Source of the DNA: Oligoflexia bacterium
GTDB lineage: Bacteria > Bdellovibrionota > UBA1018
Direction: 5' to 3'
NCBI GenBank assembly: GCA_903858195.1
Contig: CAIOHW010000213.1
Coordinates: 1-8,067 of the forward strand
DNA length: 8,067 bases
A model generated the notes under the pieces. That model made no database searches. It was given only the letters and a program-made list of their open reading frames with translations, and had not been told where the DNA came from. Below are positions 1 through 6,004 of this stretch, piece after piece. The position numbers and the translations under genes are program-made. Numbering within the stretch: the first letter of the stretch is position 1; the number at the start of each line of letters is the position of its first letter.

Positions 1-156
1 CAGAAACGAAGTGTTGAAGTTCAGGCGCCAGTCGGCCAACTGGAAGGCGACGAGCACTCCGAGAGCCAGCGCCACAAAAGCCCAAACCAGCGTGATGATG
101 ACAAAGCTCCTGACAATCCCGTCGTCATAGCGGAACTTCTCGATTTCGGTTTTCAT
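1..156 (-). CDS. ccoN: cbb3-type cytochrome c oxidase subunit I, N-terminal fragment (3' end outside window)
   Basis: This is the first 52 codons of the catalytic subunit of a cbb3 heme-copper oxidase, which reduces oxygen to water in the inner membrane; the rest lies beyond base 1. The visible protein starts MKTEIEKFRYDDGIVRSF, and the F-x-YDD-x-IVR-x-F pattern just before the first membrane helix is characteristic of CcoN. A hydrophobic helix follows at about residues 17-42 (ending near VLVAFQLADW), then LNFNTSF, which in the family precedes the loop to helix 2. The heme and copper ligands are not in view. The ATG at 156 is preceded by AAGGAGAG at good spacing and overlaps the ccoS stop as ATGA, so translation is probably coupled. 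A fusion to ccoO, known in some phyla, cannot be tested here. The identification rests on the N-terminus alone but the pattern is distinctive. Confidence 0.85.
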   Translation of the reverse strand, partial: MKTEIEKFRYDDGIVRSFVIITLVWAFVALALGVLVAFQLADWRLNFNTSFL

Positions 157-323
157 GTTTTCTCTCCTTCGTCTTCGAGGAGAATCCGGTGGGCCGGAGT
201 CTCCAGATCATCAAACTGCCCGCGCCTGACCATCCAGGCGAATCCCGCCAAGAAAACGCCGGCAAGTCCGAGCGCCATCGGTAGCAGCAGGTAAACGATT
301 CGCATCGAGCCCGCGTCGTTCAT
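153..323 (-). CDS. ccoS: cbb3-type oxidase assembly protein CcoS
   Basis: This 56-residue protein has one N-terminal membrane helix (about residues 9-31) followed by the CcoS signature GQFDDLETPAHRILLED near its C-terminus. CcoS is a small inner-membrane factor needed to insert the heme and copper cofactors into CcoN. Length and motif are standard for the family. The start ATG overlaps the stop of ccoI as ATGA and has GAGG about 7 bases upstream (inside the ccoI tail). Its own stop overlaps the ccoN start in the same way. The three genes therefore form one tightly coupled translation unit in the order ccoI-ccoS-ccoN, so assembly factors are made immediately before the catalytic subunit. I see nothing abnormal in the protein. 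Confidence 0.95.
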   Translation of the reverse strand: MNDAGSMRIVYLLLPMALGLAGVFLAGFAWMVRRGQFDDLETPAHRILLEDEGEKT

Positions 324-2731
324 TGCGAAACCTCGGCAATCGCCTGACGCATTTTCCGGGTTCCAAGCCGAGCTGAAGTGAGAACCAGCAGTGATGACGC
401 CGGCATGAGAAGTGCCGCAAAAAGAGGCGTGATCCAGCCGGCGATCGCTGCCGTGGCAGCCACCCCATTGTAGACGAGCGAAACGGAAAAGTTGCGTTTC
501 ACGAGCTTGAGCGTCTCGCGCCCGAGCACAATGAGGGCCGGAATCTGGGCAATCCCAGGCCGAGACAAATAAGCATCCGATGCGCGAACCGAGGCCTCCA
601 GGCCACCCTGCACAGCGATACCGACGTAAGCACTGGCAAGAGCGATGGCGTCATTTGCCCCGTCTCCGACCATGAGCGCGTGCGGGGCACGCTCGACTTC
701 CTGTTTTTTTGATTCGGGTGTGGCGCGCGAGATCACATCAAAAGCCGCGATGCCGAGTCTCTCGCCGACCGATGCGACCGCACCCGTCTGGTCGCCTGAC
801 AAGACCCGAACACGGATTCCGAGTTCCTTTAGTTTCGACACCACCGCGACTGCCTCTGGCCTCAGCCGGTCGCGAAGCCTCGCTCGGGCAATCTCCGCGT
901 CCTCACAGGTGAGAACAACGGTAGTTGCCTGTCCAACGGTCTCGTCCTTGGGAATTCCAATGCGGTAGGGACGGCCGTCGATCCGGCCCTCAATTCCATT
1001 TCCAGAAATCTGCCTCCATTCCTGACACTCCAAATGAAGCCGCTGACTCGGATTCGTGACAGAAAGCTCCCGTACAAGCGCCCTGCCGATCGGATGCCTC
1101 GAGTGCGACTCCAGCGCCACGGCGATGGCTGCTACGCGGGTGGCGTCCTCGCCCGGCATGACCTGCCAATCGAGGAGCTCAAGGCGGCCTTCGGTCAGGG
1201 TTCCGGTCTTGTCAAAGAATGCTTCGCGTACCGAGGCCAGGCGCTCGAGTACGGGCGCGCCCTTGATCAAAATCCCTGCACGAGCAGCACGCGCCAGCAC
1301 CGAGGCAAATGTGAGCGGAGTCGCCAGCGCAAAAACGCAAGGGCAGGTTACGAGTGCGAGAGCCAAGGTGCGATCGAGCGCCATCTCCCAGCCCGACTCA
1401 GCCACTCCAAAGAAAACCAATGGCATCAGCAGGAGCGTCACAGCGATGAAAACTCTCGAAACCCGGTCGGAGAACGCCACGATCGGAGCCCGGCTGGCCA
1501 GGCTCGACTCCATCTGCTGCACGATGCGACCCACGCGTGAGAGCCTGCCCGATCCCTTCACCCGGATTCTCATCAGAGACGAAAGGTTCTGCGTTCCGCA
1601 GAAGGCCTCGCTACCGGGTCCGATGTCCTCTGGCATCGACTCGCCCGTAAGAAGTCTGGCATCGACACTGCCCTGCCCCGCCTCCACCCGCCCGTCGGCT
1701 GGAAAGAGATCTCCAGGAAGAACCTCAAGGAGATCACCCTCCTTGAGGGCCGAAACTTCGACCTCCTGCACTGAGCCATCAGCCTCAACCCGTCGAGCAC
1801 GCGATGGCATCAGGAGCTGTGCCAGACTTGAGGCCTTGAGTGCGGTTCGACTCACGCGTCTCAAGAGATAGCGGCTGGAAAGAAGCAGGAAGACGAGCGC
1901 CGTCACCGAATCAAAGTAAATGCGGTCGTTGCCGCGAAGCAGGTTAAAAACACTCACCCAAAACGAGGTCTGAAGGCCCAGTGCAACGGGCACGTCGATC
2001 GAGAGCTGCCCTGCGCGCAGCGATTCCCAGGTCGAGCGGTAAAAAGGCACGGCGCTGTAAAATAGAACGGGAAGACTCAGCACGAGGCTTCCCCAGCTGA
2101 AGAGCTCGGCATACCGGCCTTCGGCTCCCGCATAGAGAGGAATGGCCATGAGCATGATATTTCCGGCTGCGGCTCCGGCGATCCCGAGCCTGAGCAAAAG
2201 CCTTCGGTCCTCGGCCCGATCGAGCTCCTCTTCTTCGGAGGCCTTGAGTGCATGAGGGCGATACCCGAGCTTCAAAAACCCGAGAGCCACTTCCGAGAGC
2301 CTGGCCTCGGGTGTGACGCTCACTGTGGCTACCCCCGTCCCGAGATCGAGACGGACACTCGTTAGCCCGGCCACGAGCTCAGGCAGCCTCTCCACCAACC
2401 ACACGCAAGCCGCGCAATGAACCCCTTCGAGGTAGAAACGGGCCGAGTCCGTTTTCACGTACTGCGCTCGAAGTGCAGGGTCGTCCAGAGCAGCGAACTC
2501 GCTCGAGCTCGAGCCCGGAGCAGCGGTCGAATCGTTCAGGGTCCTCGCTCGTGCTCCGACTCTCTCCAGGATCGAGTAATAGCGAGTGAGCCCCGCTGAT
2601 TTTAGAAGTCCGTGCACGGCCTCACAGCCCGCACAGCAGTACTGGCCCCGGGCTTGGCGCGCGGAAAACGCGGACCCGCAATGCAGGCAGAGTGTGGGCG
2701 ACTGCGGGATGGGGCAAGCCAGTGCTTCCAT
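320..2731 (-). CDS. ccoI: Cu(I)-exporting P1B-type ATPase for cbb3 oxidase assembly (CcoI/FixI type)
   Basis: This 803-residue inner-membrane P-type ATPase moves Cu(I) out of the cytoplasm for the CuB site of cbb3 oxidase. Domains in order: a cysteine-rich metal-binding segment typical of CcoI/FixI (C15xxC18, then YCCAGC at 31-36); an HMA domain with CAAC at 106-109; membrane helices in the 175-290 region; the actuator loop with TGES at 362-365; the transport helix motif CPC at 463-465; the phosphorylation site DKTGTLTEG with D507; the HP dipeptide of P1B ATPases at 546-547; GDGAND at 689-694; and last helices carrying YN (754-755) and MxxSS (776-780). These last motifs are the Cu(I)-site residues of the P1B-1 group. 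All catalytic residues are present. The N-terminal cysteine segment and the ccoS/ccoN neighbours separate it from general CopA exporters. The ATG at 2731 has no clear Shine-Dalgarno and sits about 6 bases from the predicted sigma-54 transcript start, so the mRNA may be almost leaderless. Confidence 0.96.
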   Translation of the reverse strand: MEALACPIPQSPTLCLHCGSAFSARQARGQYCCAGCEAVHGLLKSAGLTRYYSILERVGARARTLNDSTAAPGSSSSEFAALDDPALRAQYVKTDSARFYLEGVHCAACVWLVERLPELVAGLTSVRLDLGTGVATVSVTPEARLSEVALGFLKLGYRPHALKASEEEELDRAEDRRLLLRLGIAGAAAGNIMLMAIPLYAGAEGRYAELFSWGSLVLSLPVLFYSAVPFYRSTWESLRAGQLSIDVPVALGLQTSFWVSVFNLLRGNDRIYFDSVTALVFLLLSSRYLLRRVSRTALKASSLAQLLMPSRARRVEADGSVQEVEVSALKEGDLLEVLPGDLFPADGRVEAGQGSVDARLLTGESMPEDIGPGSEAFCGTQNLSSLMRIRVKGSGRLSRVGRIVQQMESSLASRAPIVAFSDRVSRVFIAVTLLLMPLVFFGVAESGWEMALDRTLALALVTCPCVFALATPLTFASVLARAARAGILIKGAPVLERLASVREAFFDKTGTLTEGRLELLDWQVMPGEDATRVAAIAVALESHSRHPIGRALVRELSVTNPSQRLHLECQEWRQISGNGIEGRIDGRPYRIGIPKDETVGQATTVVLTCEDAEIARARLRDRLRPEAVAVVSKLKELGIRVRVLSGDQTGAVASVGERLGIAAFDVISRATPESKKQEVERAPHALMVGDGANDAIALASAYVGIAVQGGLEASVRASDAYLSRPGIAQIPALIVLGRETLKLVKRNFSVSLVYNGVAATAAIAGWITPLFAALLMPASSLLVLTSARLGTRKMRQAIAEVSQ

Positions 2732-2747
2732 TTACATGGAGTGGCAG

Positions 2748-2763
2748 AGCAACCCCTGTGCCG
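2748..2763 (-). promoter_or_regulatory. Predicted sigma-54 (-24/-12) promoter of the ccoISN operon
   Basis: Read on the minus strand the site is CGGCACAGGGGTTGCT. It matches the RpoN consensus TGGCACG-N4-TTGCW at GGCAC (-24 element) and TTGCT (-12 element), with the obligatory GG-N10-GC spacing (GG at 2762-2761, GC at 2750-2749). The predicted start of transcription is near 2737, about 6 bases before the ccoI ATG. Two copies of a candidate enhancer palindrome are centred about 86 and 127 bases upstream of that start, a normal activator position for sigma-54 promoters. The match is seen in the sequence; its use is inferred. Confidence 0.72.
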
Positions 2764-2774
2764 ATCGTAAGTGT

Positions 2775-2804
2775 TTGAAATCATGAGACTCCAGAACCCA
2801 TAAC
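2775..2804 (+). promoter_or_regulatory. Possible sigma-70-like promoter for the histidine kinase gene
   Basis: TTGAAA at 2775-2780 (5 of 6 to TTGACA) is followed after 18 bases by CATAAC at 2799-2804 (4 of 6 to TATAAT). Transcription would start near 2811 and leave a leader of about 90 bases before the kinase ATG at 2901. Both candidate regulator palindromes in this region (2816-2830 and 2857-2871) would lie just downstream of the start, where a bound protein would tend to block transcription. No GG-N10-GC sigma-54 site was found in this direction. Matches of this quality occur by chance, so confidence is low. Confidence 0.35.
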
Positions 2805-2815
2805 AAACCCATGAC

Positions 2816-2830
2816 GCGGCAAATTGTCCC
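2816..2830 (-). promoter_or_regulatory. Candidate regulator-binding palindrome, copy A (ccoI enhancer)
   Basis: On the minus strand this reads GGGACAATTTGCCGC. It differs from copy C at 6005-6019 by a single base (C for T at position 12). It is centred about 86 bases upstream of the predicted ccoI transcript start and 41 bases (about four helical turns) from copy B. Proposed binding site of the NtrC-type regulator encoded at 3974-5395. Seen: the repeated motif. Inferred: which protein binds it. Confidence 0.6.
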
Positions 2831-2856
2831 GAACCCCGGGCGATCTGCATTTTTCC

Positions 2857-2871
2857 GGGACAAACTGTCAC
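2857..2871 (+). promoter_or_regulatory. Candidate regulator-binding palindrome, copy B (ccoI enhancer)
   Basis: This reads GGGACAAACTGTCAC. It shares GGGACAA, TGTC and the last C with copy C. It is centred about 127 bases upstream of the predicted ccoI transcript start and 37 bases before the kinase ATG. Together with copy A it forms an inverted TTGTCCCG...CGGGACAA arrangement with 24 bases between the arms. Confidence 0.55.
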
Positions 2872-2900
2872 GCAGCAAGTGTACAAGCGGCGAAGCGATC

Positions 2901-4010
2901 ATGAATCTTCAAGCCGATCCGCAAAATATTTTCTTTCGCTGCGTCGAAGACTCCAGCGAAGCCATCATGATCAGCGATTCCAAGGGAGCGCTGGTTTATG
3001 TCAATCCGGCCTGGGTCAGGACCTACGGATTTTCTTCTGAAGAGGCGCTCGGCAAGACCCCTTCGCTCCTGCACTCGGGCCTGCACTCTCGGACGTTCTA
3101 CGATGCCATGTGGAAGCGCATCCAAGACCCGCAGATCGGCCACTGGAAGGGAGAGCTCATCAACCGTCGCAAGGACGGGACCCTCGTGCCCGTGCTGCTC
3201 ACCATCACCCCCGTGCGCTCGAACGACGGTGCGCCGCGGGGCTACATGGGTGTTGCCGTCGACATCAGCTTTAAGAAGGAATTCGAAGCCAAGGTCGCAC
3301 AGCAAGACCGCCTCGCCTCGATCGGACTTCTTGCAAGCGGCATCGCGCATGAGATCGGCACACCCTTGGGCGTGATCCGGGGTCGCGCCGAAATGATCCA
3401 ACCCGAAGCAAACTCTCCGCTCGCTCAAAAAAGCATCGAGGTCATCCTCAGGCAGGCCGATCGCATTTCGAACCTGATTCAGTCACTTCTGGGTTTTGGC
3501 CGTGGCTTTGGCGAGATCCAGATCGAACTGATGAATCCCTCCAAGACCATCGAAGAAGTCCTCTCGCTCGTGGGCCAGAACCTCCGCACCGACATGGCAA
3601 ACGTCAGGGCTGGGATCGAACCCGGCACGCGGATCCTGGCCGACCGATCGCGGCTCCAGCATGTGCTCCTGAACCTCACGATCAACGCCACTCAGGCCAT
3701 CAAAAAAGCGATCGCGCAGGGGCGAAAAGGTCCGCACGAAGTGGTCATCAGCGGGAGCGGCCGTACGCTCAGCGTGCGCGACACGGGCTGCGGCATCGAG
3801 AAGTCGCACCTCATGGAGATCTTCAAACCCTTCTTCACGACCAAAGATGTCGGTGAAGGCACGGGACTTGGGCTGACGATCGTCTCGCAACTCCTCGACG
3901 AGATGGAGGCAAAGCTCGAGGTCGAAAGCGAGGTGGGCGTGGGCACCTGCTTTACGATCCGCTTCAGGGGCGATCAGGATTCAGAATCTTCGCCGAGCTC
4001 CTTGCGATAG
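2901..4010 (+). CDS. PAS-domain sensor histidine kinase (NtrB/AtoS class), soluble
   Basis: This 369-residue cytoplasmic kinase has no membrane helix or signal peptide. Domains, numbered from the ATG at 2901: a PAS sensor domain at about 6-120 (starting near FFRCVEDSSEAIMISD, with the PAS/PAC pattern R-KDGT and a DIS end); a HisKA dimerisation segment with GIAHEIGTPLG, whose H150 is the expected phosphate acceptor; then a HATPase domain with N box around N262, DTGCGIE (D294) and GTGLGLTIV at about 320-328. All catalytic elements are present. The usual partner of this class is an NtrC-type regulator, and one is encoded tail-to-tail next door with a 37-base overlap. The signal is unknown; a soluble PAS domain beside cbb3 genes suggests redox, oxygen or an internal metabolite. 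An upstream ATG at 2811 is in frame, but it would put non-PAS residues and both palindromes inside the gene, so 2901 is preferred although its Shine-Dalgarno is weak. Confidence 0.92.
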   Translation: MNLQADPQNIFFRCVEDSSEAIMISDSKGALVYVNPAWVRTYGFSSEEALGKTPSLLHSGLHSRTFYDAMWKRIQDPQIGHWKGELINRRKDGTLVPVLLTITPVRSNDGAPRGYMGVAVDISFKKEFEAKVAQQDRLASIGLLASGIAHEIGTPLGVIRGRAEMIQPEANSPLAQKSIEVILRQADRISNLIQSLLGFGRGFGEIQIELMNPSKTIEEVLSLVGQNLRTDMANVRAGIEPGTRILADRSRLQHVLLNLTINATQAIKKAIAQGRKGPHEVVISGSGRTLSVRDTGCGIEKSHLMEIFKPFFTTKDVGEGTGLGLTIVSQLLDEMEAKLEVESEVGVGTCFTIRFRGDQDSESSPSSLR

Positions 4011-5395
4011 AGCGTGCGTCGGTTGATGCCGAGGATCTGCGAAGCCTGCTCCTTCTTGCCGCCAGTTTTTTCAAGCACCAGCCGGATGTAGCGCTTTTCG
4101 AGCTCCTCGAGAGTCGGAAAATCACGGGTTGCCTGCGCGTAAAACTCCTCTGGAGTCTGGCTCCCCGGATCCGGCAGATCAGCTTCGTCCACCCACTGGC
4201 CCTGTGCCAGCACGACCGCGCGCTCGACCACATTCTCGAGTTCGCGAACGTTCCCCTCCCAGCGCCCCGAGAGCAGCCGGGTCATGGCACGACGGGTGAA
4301 TCCGCCAACCCGACTTCCGTTGGCGGCAGCGGCCTTGCGCAGAAAAAAGTCAGCCAGTAGCGGGATGTCATCCGCGCGATGCCGAAGCGGCGGGATCACG
4401 ATCGGGATCACTGAAAGGCGGTAGTAAAGATCCTCGCGGAAAATCCCGTCTTGTATCGCCTTCTTCAAATCCTTGTGGGTTGCGGCAATGATTCGAACAT
4501 CGATCGACCGGTCGGTATTCTCACCCACTGCGCGGATTTTGCGCTCCTGAATGACTCGCAGGAGCTTTGCCTGGAGCGCGAAGTTCATATCGCCGATTTC
4601 ATCGAGAAAGAGCGTGCCTCCCTCGGCCTCCTCGAAAAGGCCCCGCTTGCGCTGGTAGGCCCCCGTAAATGATCCCTTGGCATGGCCGAAGAGCTCGCTT
4701 TCGAGCAGCGTCTCCGGAATCGCCGTGCAGTTGATGGCGACAAACGGCCTGCCTGCGCGCGGGCCACGCCCATGGATGGCGCGTGCCACCATTTCCTTGC
4801 CGGTGCCGCTTTCTCCTGTGATCAGCACATTCGCGGCCGCAGGCGCCACGCGCTCGACCAGGTCAAAGACCTGCCTCATGGCGGCACTCTTGCCGATGAT
4901 GTCACCCTGACCCCAGGTTTTTTTAAGCTCGCGCTTGAGGGCTGTGTTGTCCCGCGTCAGGCTCCGGTGCTCGATCCCCTTCTGGACGCTCACCGAAATC
5001 TCGGCAAGCTTGAAGGGCTTCACGATGTAATGAAACGCACCTTTTCGCATGGCTTCGAGAGCGGTCTCGATGCTGCCAAAAGCGGTGATGAGGATCACCG
5101 GAATCTCAGGCCTCTCGGACTTCACCCTCCGGGTGAACTCGATGCCATCCATCTGCGGCATTTTGATGTCGGAGATGATCAGGTCAATATCACCTGCCTC
5201 ACAGTCGGCGGCGAGTGCGCCCCCGGAACCCAGTGCCTCCAAGGCTGCCGGAGCGGACGAGAAGGCCGAGACCCCATACCCGTCCGACTCCAGCGAGTCC
5301 TGAAGAAGCGAGCGCATCTCGGCATCGTCATCTACGACGACAATCCGGCCTCTCATGGCAACCTGCCTGCCTGTGGGTTCTGCGTTCGCTTTCAT
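3974..5395 (-). CDS. NtrC-family sigma-54-dependent response regulator (AtoC/ZraR type)
   Basis: This 473-residue transcription activator has three domains, numbered from the ATG at 5395. The receiver (about 15-130) has VVVDDD, phosphate acceptor D76 in SDIKMPQMDG, switch threonine T104 (ITA) and K126 (VKP). The AAA+ ATPase (about 163-400) has Walker A GESGTGKE at 194-201, the sigma-54 contact loop GSFTGA at 241-246 (usual GAFTGA; serine is a common variant) and Walker B LDEIGD with D265-E266. A Fis-type helix-turn-helix ends the protein, with recognition helix GINRRTLYRKE. It should remodel sigma-54 holoenzyme when phosphorylated, most likely by the adjacent PAS kinase. Possible starts are TTG 5404 (abutting the CBS stop), ATG 5395 and ATG 5356; the receiver fold begins just after 5356 and that ATG has GGCAGG upstream, so the shorter form (460 residues) is possible. 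It is probably cotranscribed with the CBS gene 5 bases upstream, and its 3' end lies inside the kinase gene. Confidence 0.95.
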   Translation of the reverse strand: MKANAEPTGRQVAMRGRIVVVDDDAEMRSLLQDSLESDGYGVSAFSSAPAALEALGSGGALAADCEAGDIDLIISDIKMPQMDGIEFTRRVKSERPEIPVILITAFGSIETALEAMRKGAFHYIVKPFKLAEISVSVQKGIEHRSLTRDNTALKRELKKTWGQGDIIGKSAAMRQVFDLVERVAPAAANVLITGESGTGKEMVARAIHGRGPRAGRPFVAINCTAIPETLLESELFGHAKGSFTGAYQRKRGLFEEAEGGTLFLDEIGDMNFALQAKLLRVIQERKIRAVGENTDRSIDVRIIAATHKDLKKAIQDGIFREDLYYRLSVIPIVIPPLRHRADDIPLLADFFLRKAAAANGSRVGGFTRRAMTRLLSGRWEGNVRELENVVERAVVLAQGQWVDEADLPDPGSQTPEEFYAQATRDFPTLEELEKRYIRLVLEKTGGKKEQASQILGINRRTLYRKELGEDSES

Positions 5396-5400
5396 GGCTC

Positions 5401-5820
5401 TCAATGACGGTAATGCGTCCCCAGCATTTCACCCAGAACCCGCATTCCGTCAACGGCGGTGAAGATCCCCACCACCTTGCCGTTGGCTTGCTGGACAATG
5501 GCGCAACCGTACTTGTGGGCTGCCATCTCGGCCGCCACCTGATCAGCCGGGGTCTCAGGCAGCACGGTGTACGGCTCTGGGGTCATGACCTCCTCAGCCG
5601 TGAGCTTCTCGGCACCCTTGAACGACGAGGCAAGCTTCACATCGCGGTCGGTGAGAACACCCAGCAGCTTTCCCCCTTCCTGGACGGGCAGGTGCCGAAT
5701 GCGGTGCTCGCGCATCATATCGACCGCAAACTGGATGGGCTGGTCGCGCCTCACCGAATGGGGAAAGGGGGTCATGAACTTCTGAATCGAGGGCATGGCC
5801 TTGGTTGGCATTGCAGACAT
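5401..5820 (-). CDS. Tandem CBS-domain protein, predicted adenine-nucleotide sensor
   Basis: This 139-residue soluble protein consists of little more than two CBS domains (about residues 14-65 and 77-133), which pair into one Bateman module. Each begins with the usual VMT/FMT-P start (FMTPFPHSV and VMTPEPYTV). Each also ends with the G-h-h-T-x-x-D pattern that contacts the ribose of adenosyl ligands: GVLTDRD (T57, D60) and GIFTAVD (T121, D124). AMP, ATP or a related ligand is therefore likely, but no enzyme or DNA-binding domain is attached, so its output is unknown. The start at 5820 is firm because AGGAGG lies 8 bases upstream; longer in-frame starts read across that site and the predicted promoter. 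It precedes the NtrC-type regulator by 5 bases and looks like the first gene of a two-gene operon, with a sigma-54 promoter directly upstream. A modulator of the kinase/regulator pair or of respiration is a guess from context only. Confidence 0.9.
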   Translation of the reverse strand: MSAMPTKAMPSIQKFMTPFPHSVRRDQPIQFAVDMMREHRIRHLPVQEGGKLLGVLTDRDVKLASSFKGAEKLTAEEVMTPEPYTVLPETPADQVAAEMAAHKYGCAIVQQANGKVVGIFTAVDGMRVLGEMLGTHYRH

Positions 5821-5828
5821 TGGAATAT

Positions 5829-5834
5829 CCTCCT
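5829..5834 (-). promoter_or_regulatory. Strong ribosome binding site of the CBS gene
   Basis: The minus strand reads AGGAGG here, followed by 8 bases (ATATTCCA counted up to the start codon boundary) and the ATG at 5820-5818. It is the best Shine-Dalgarno in the window and fixes the start of the CBS gene against an upstream in-frame ATG at 5883. It lies only about 3 bases downstream of the predicted sigma-54 transcript start, giving a leader of about 17 bases. Confidence 0.85.
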
Positions 5835-5847
5835 GATACCCCACTCC

Positions 5848-5863
5848 AGCAATGTCGATGCCG
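5848..5863 (-). promoter_or_regulatory. Predicted sigma-54 (-24/-12) promoter of the CBS-regulator operon
   Basis: The minus strand reads CGGCATCGACATTGCT. It matches the RpoN consensus at GGCA (-24 element) and TTGCT (-12 element) with exact GG-N10-GC spacing (GG at 5862-5861, GC at 5850-5849). Predicted start of transcription is near 5837, leaving a short leader with a strong ribosome binding site. Two palindromes of the kind also found upstream of ccoI are centred about 154 and 175 bases upstream. If used, the NtrC-type regulator activates its own operon. Confidence 0.68.
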
Positions 5864-5983
5864 ACCCACGCGGGCAGAACCAAGTTTCCCGCCTTTTGCT
5901 CAATTTCTCATCGATAACAAAAGGTTACAGAATCTCCCCCCAAAGTCTAAAGCCGTCTCGCCAGCGGCCGCATGCCGGATTGC

Positions 5984-5998
5984 GGGACCTTCAGACAC
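5984..5998 (+). promoter_or_regulatory. Candidate regulator-binding palindrome, copy D (degenerate)
   Basis: This reads GGGACCTTCAGACAC. It keeps GGGAC, the central T, the G at position 11, and C at 13 and 15 of the motif but diverges elsewhere. On its own it would not be called; it is listed because its centre is exactly 21 bases (two helical turns) from copy C, the spacing expected for cooperative dimers on one face of DNA. Confidence 0.4.
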
Positions 5999-6004
5999 TC
6001 AGGC

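Noticed and set aside
1034..1871. Two overlapping plus-strand open frames opposite ccoI (168 and 271 codons)
   Set aside because: Both are serine/arginine-rich shadows of the ccoI reading frame, which carries every catalytic motif of a copper ATPase. GC-rich coding DNA commonly gives such antisense frames.
2773..2787. Possible FNR/FixK box (TTGAT-N4-ATCAA type) upstream of ccoI
   Set aside because: TTGAAATCATGAG has a weak left half and no proper right half, and I saw no better match in either control region.
2868..3890. Minus-strand open frames opposite the histidine kinase (186 and 135 codons)
   Set aside because: No domain pattern is visible and the opposite strand has the complete PAS-HisKA-HATPase order.
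4682..5407. Plus-strand open frame of 241 codons opposite the response regulator
   Set aside because: It is a shadow of the NtrC-family gene; the composition is typical of antisense reading and no motif is recognisable.
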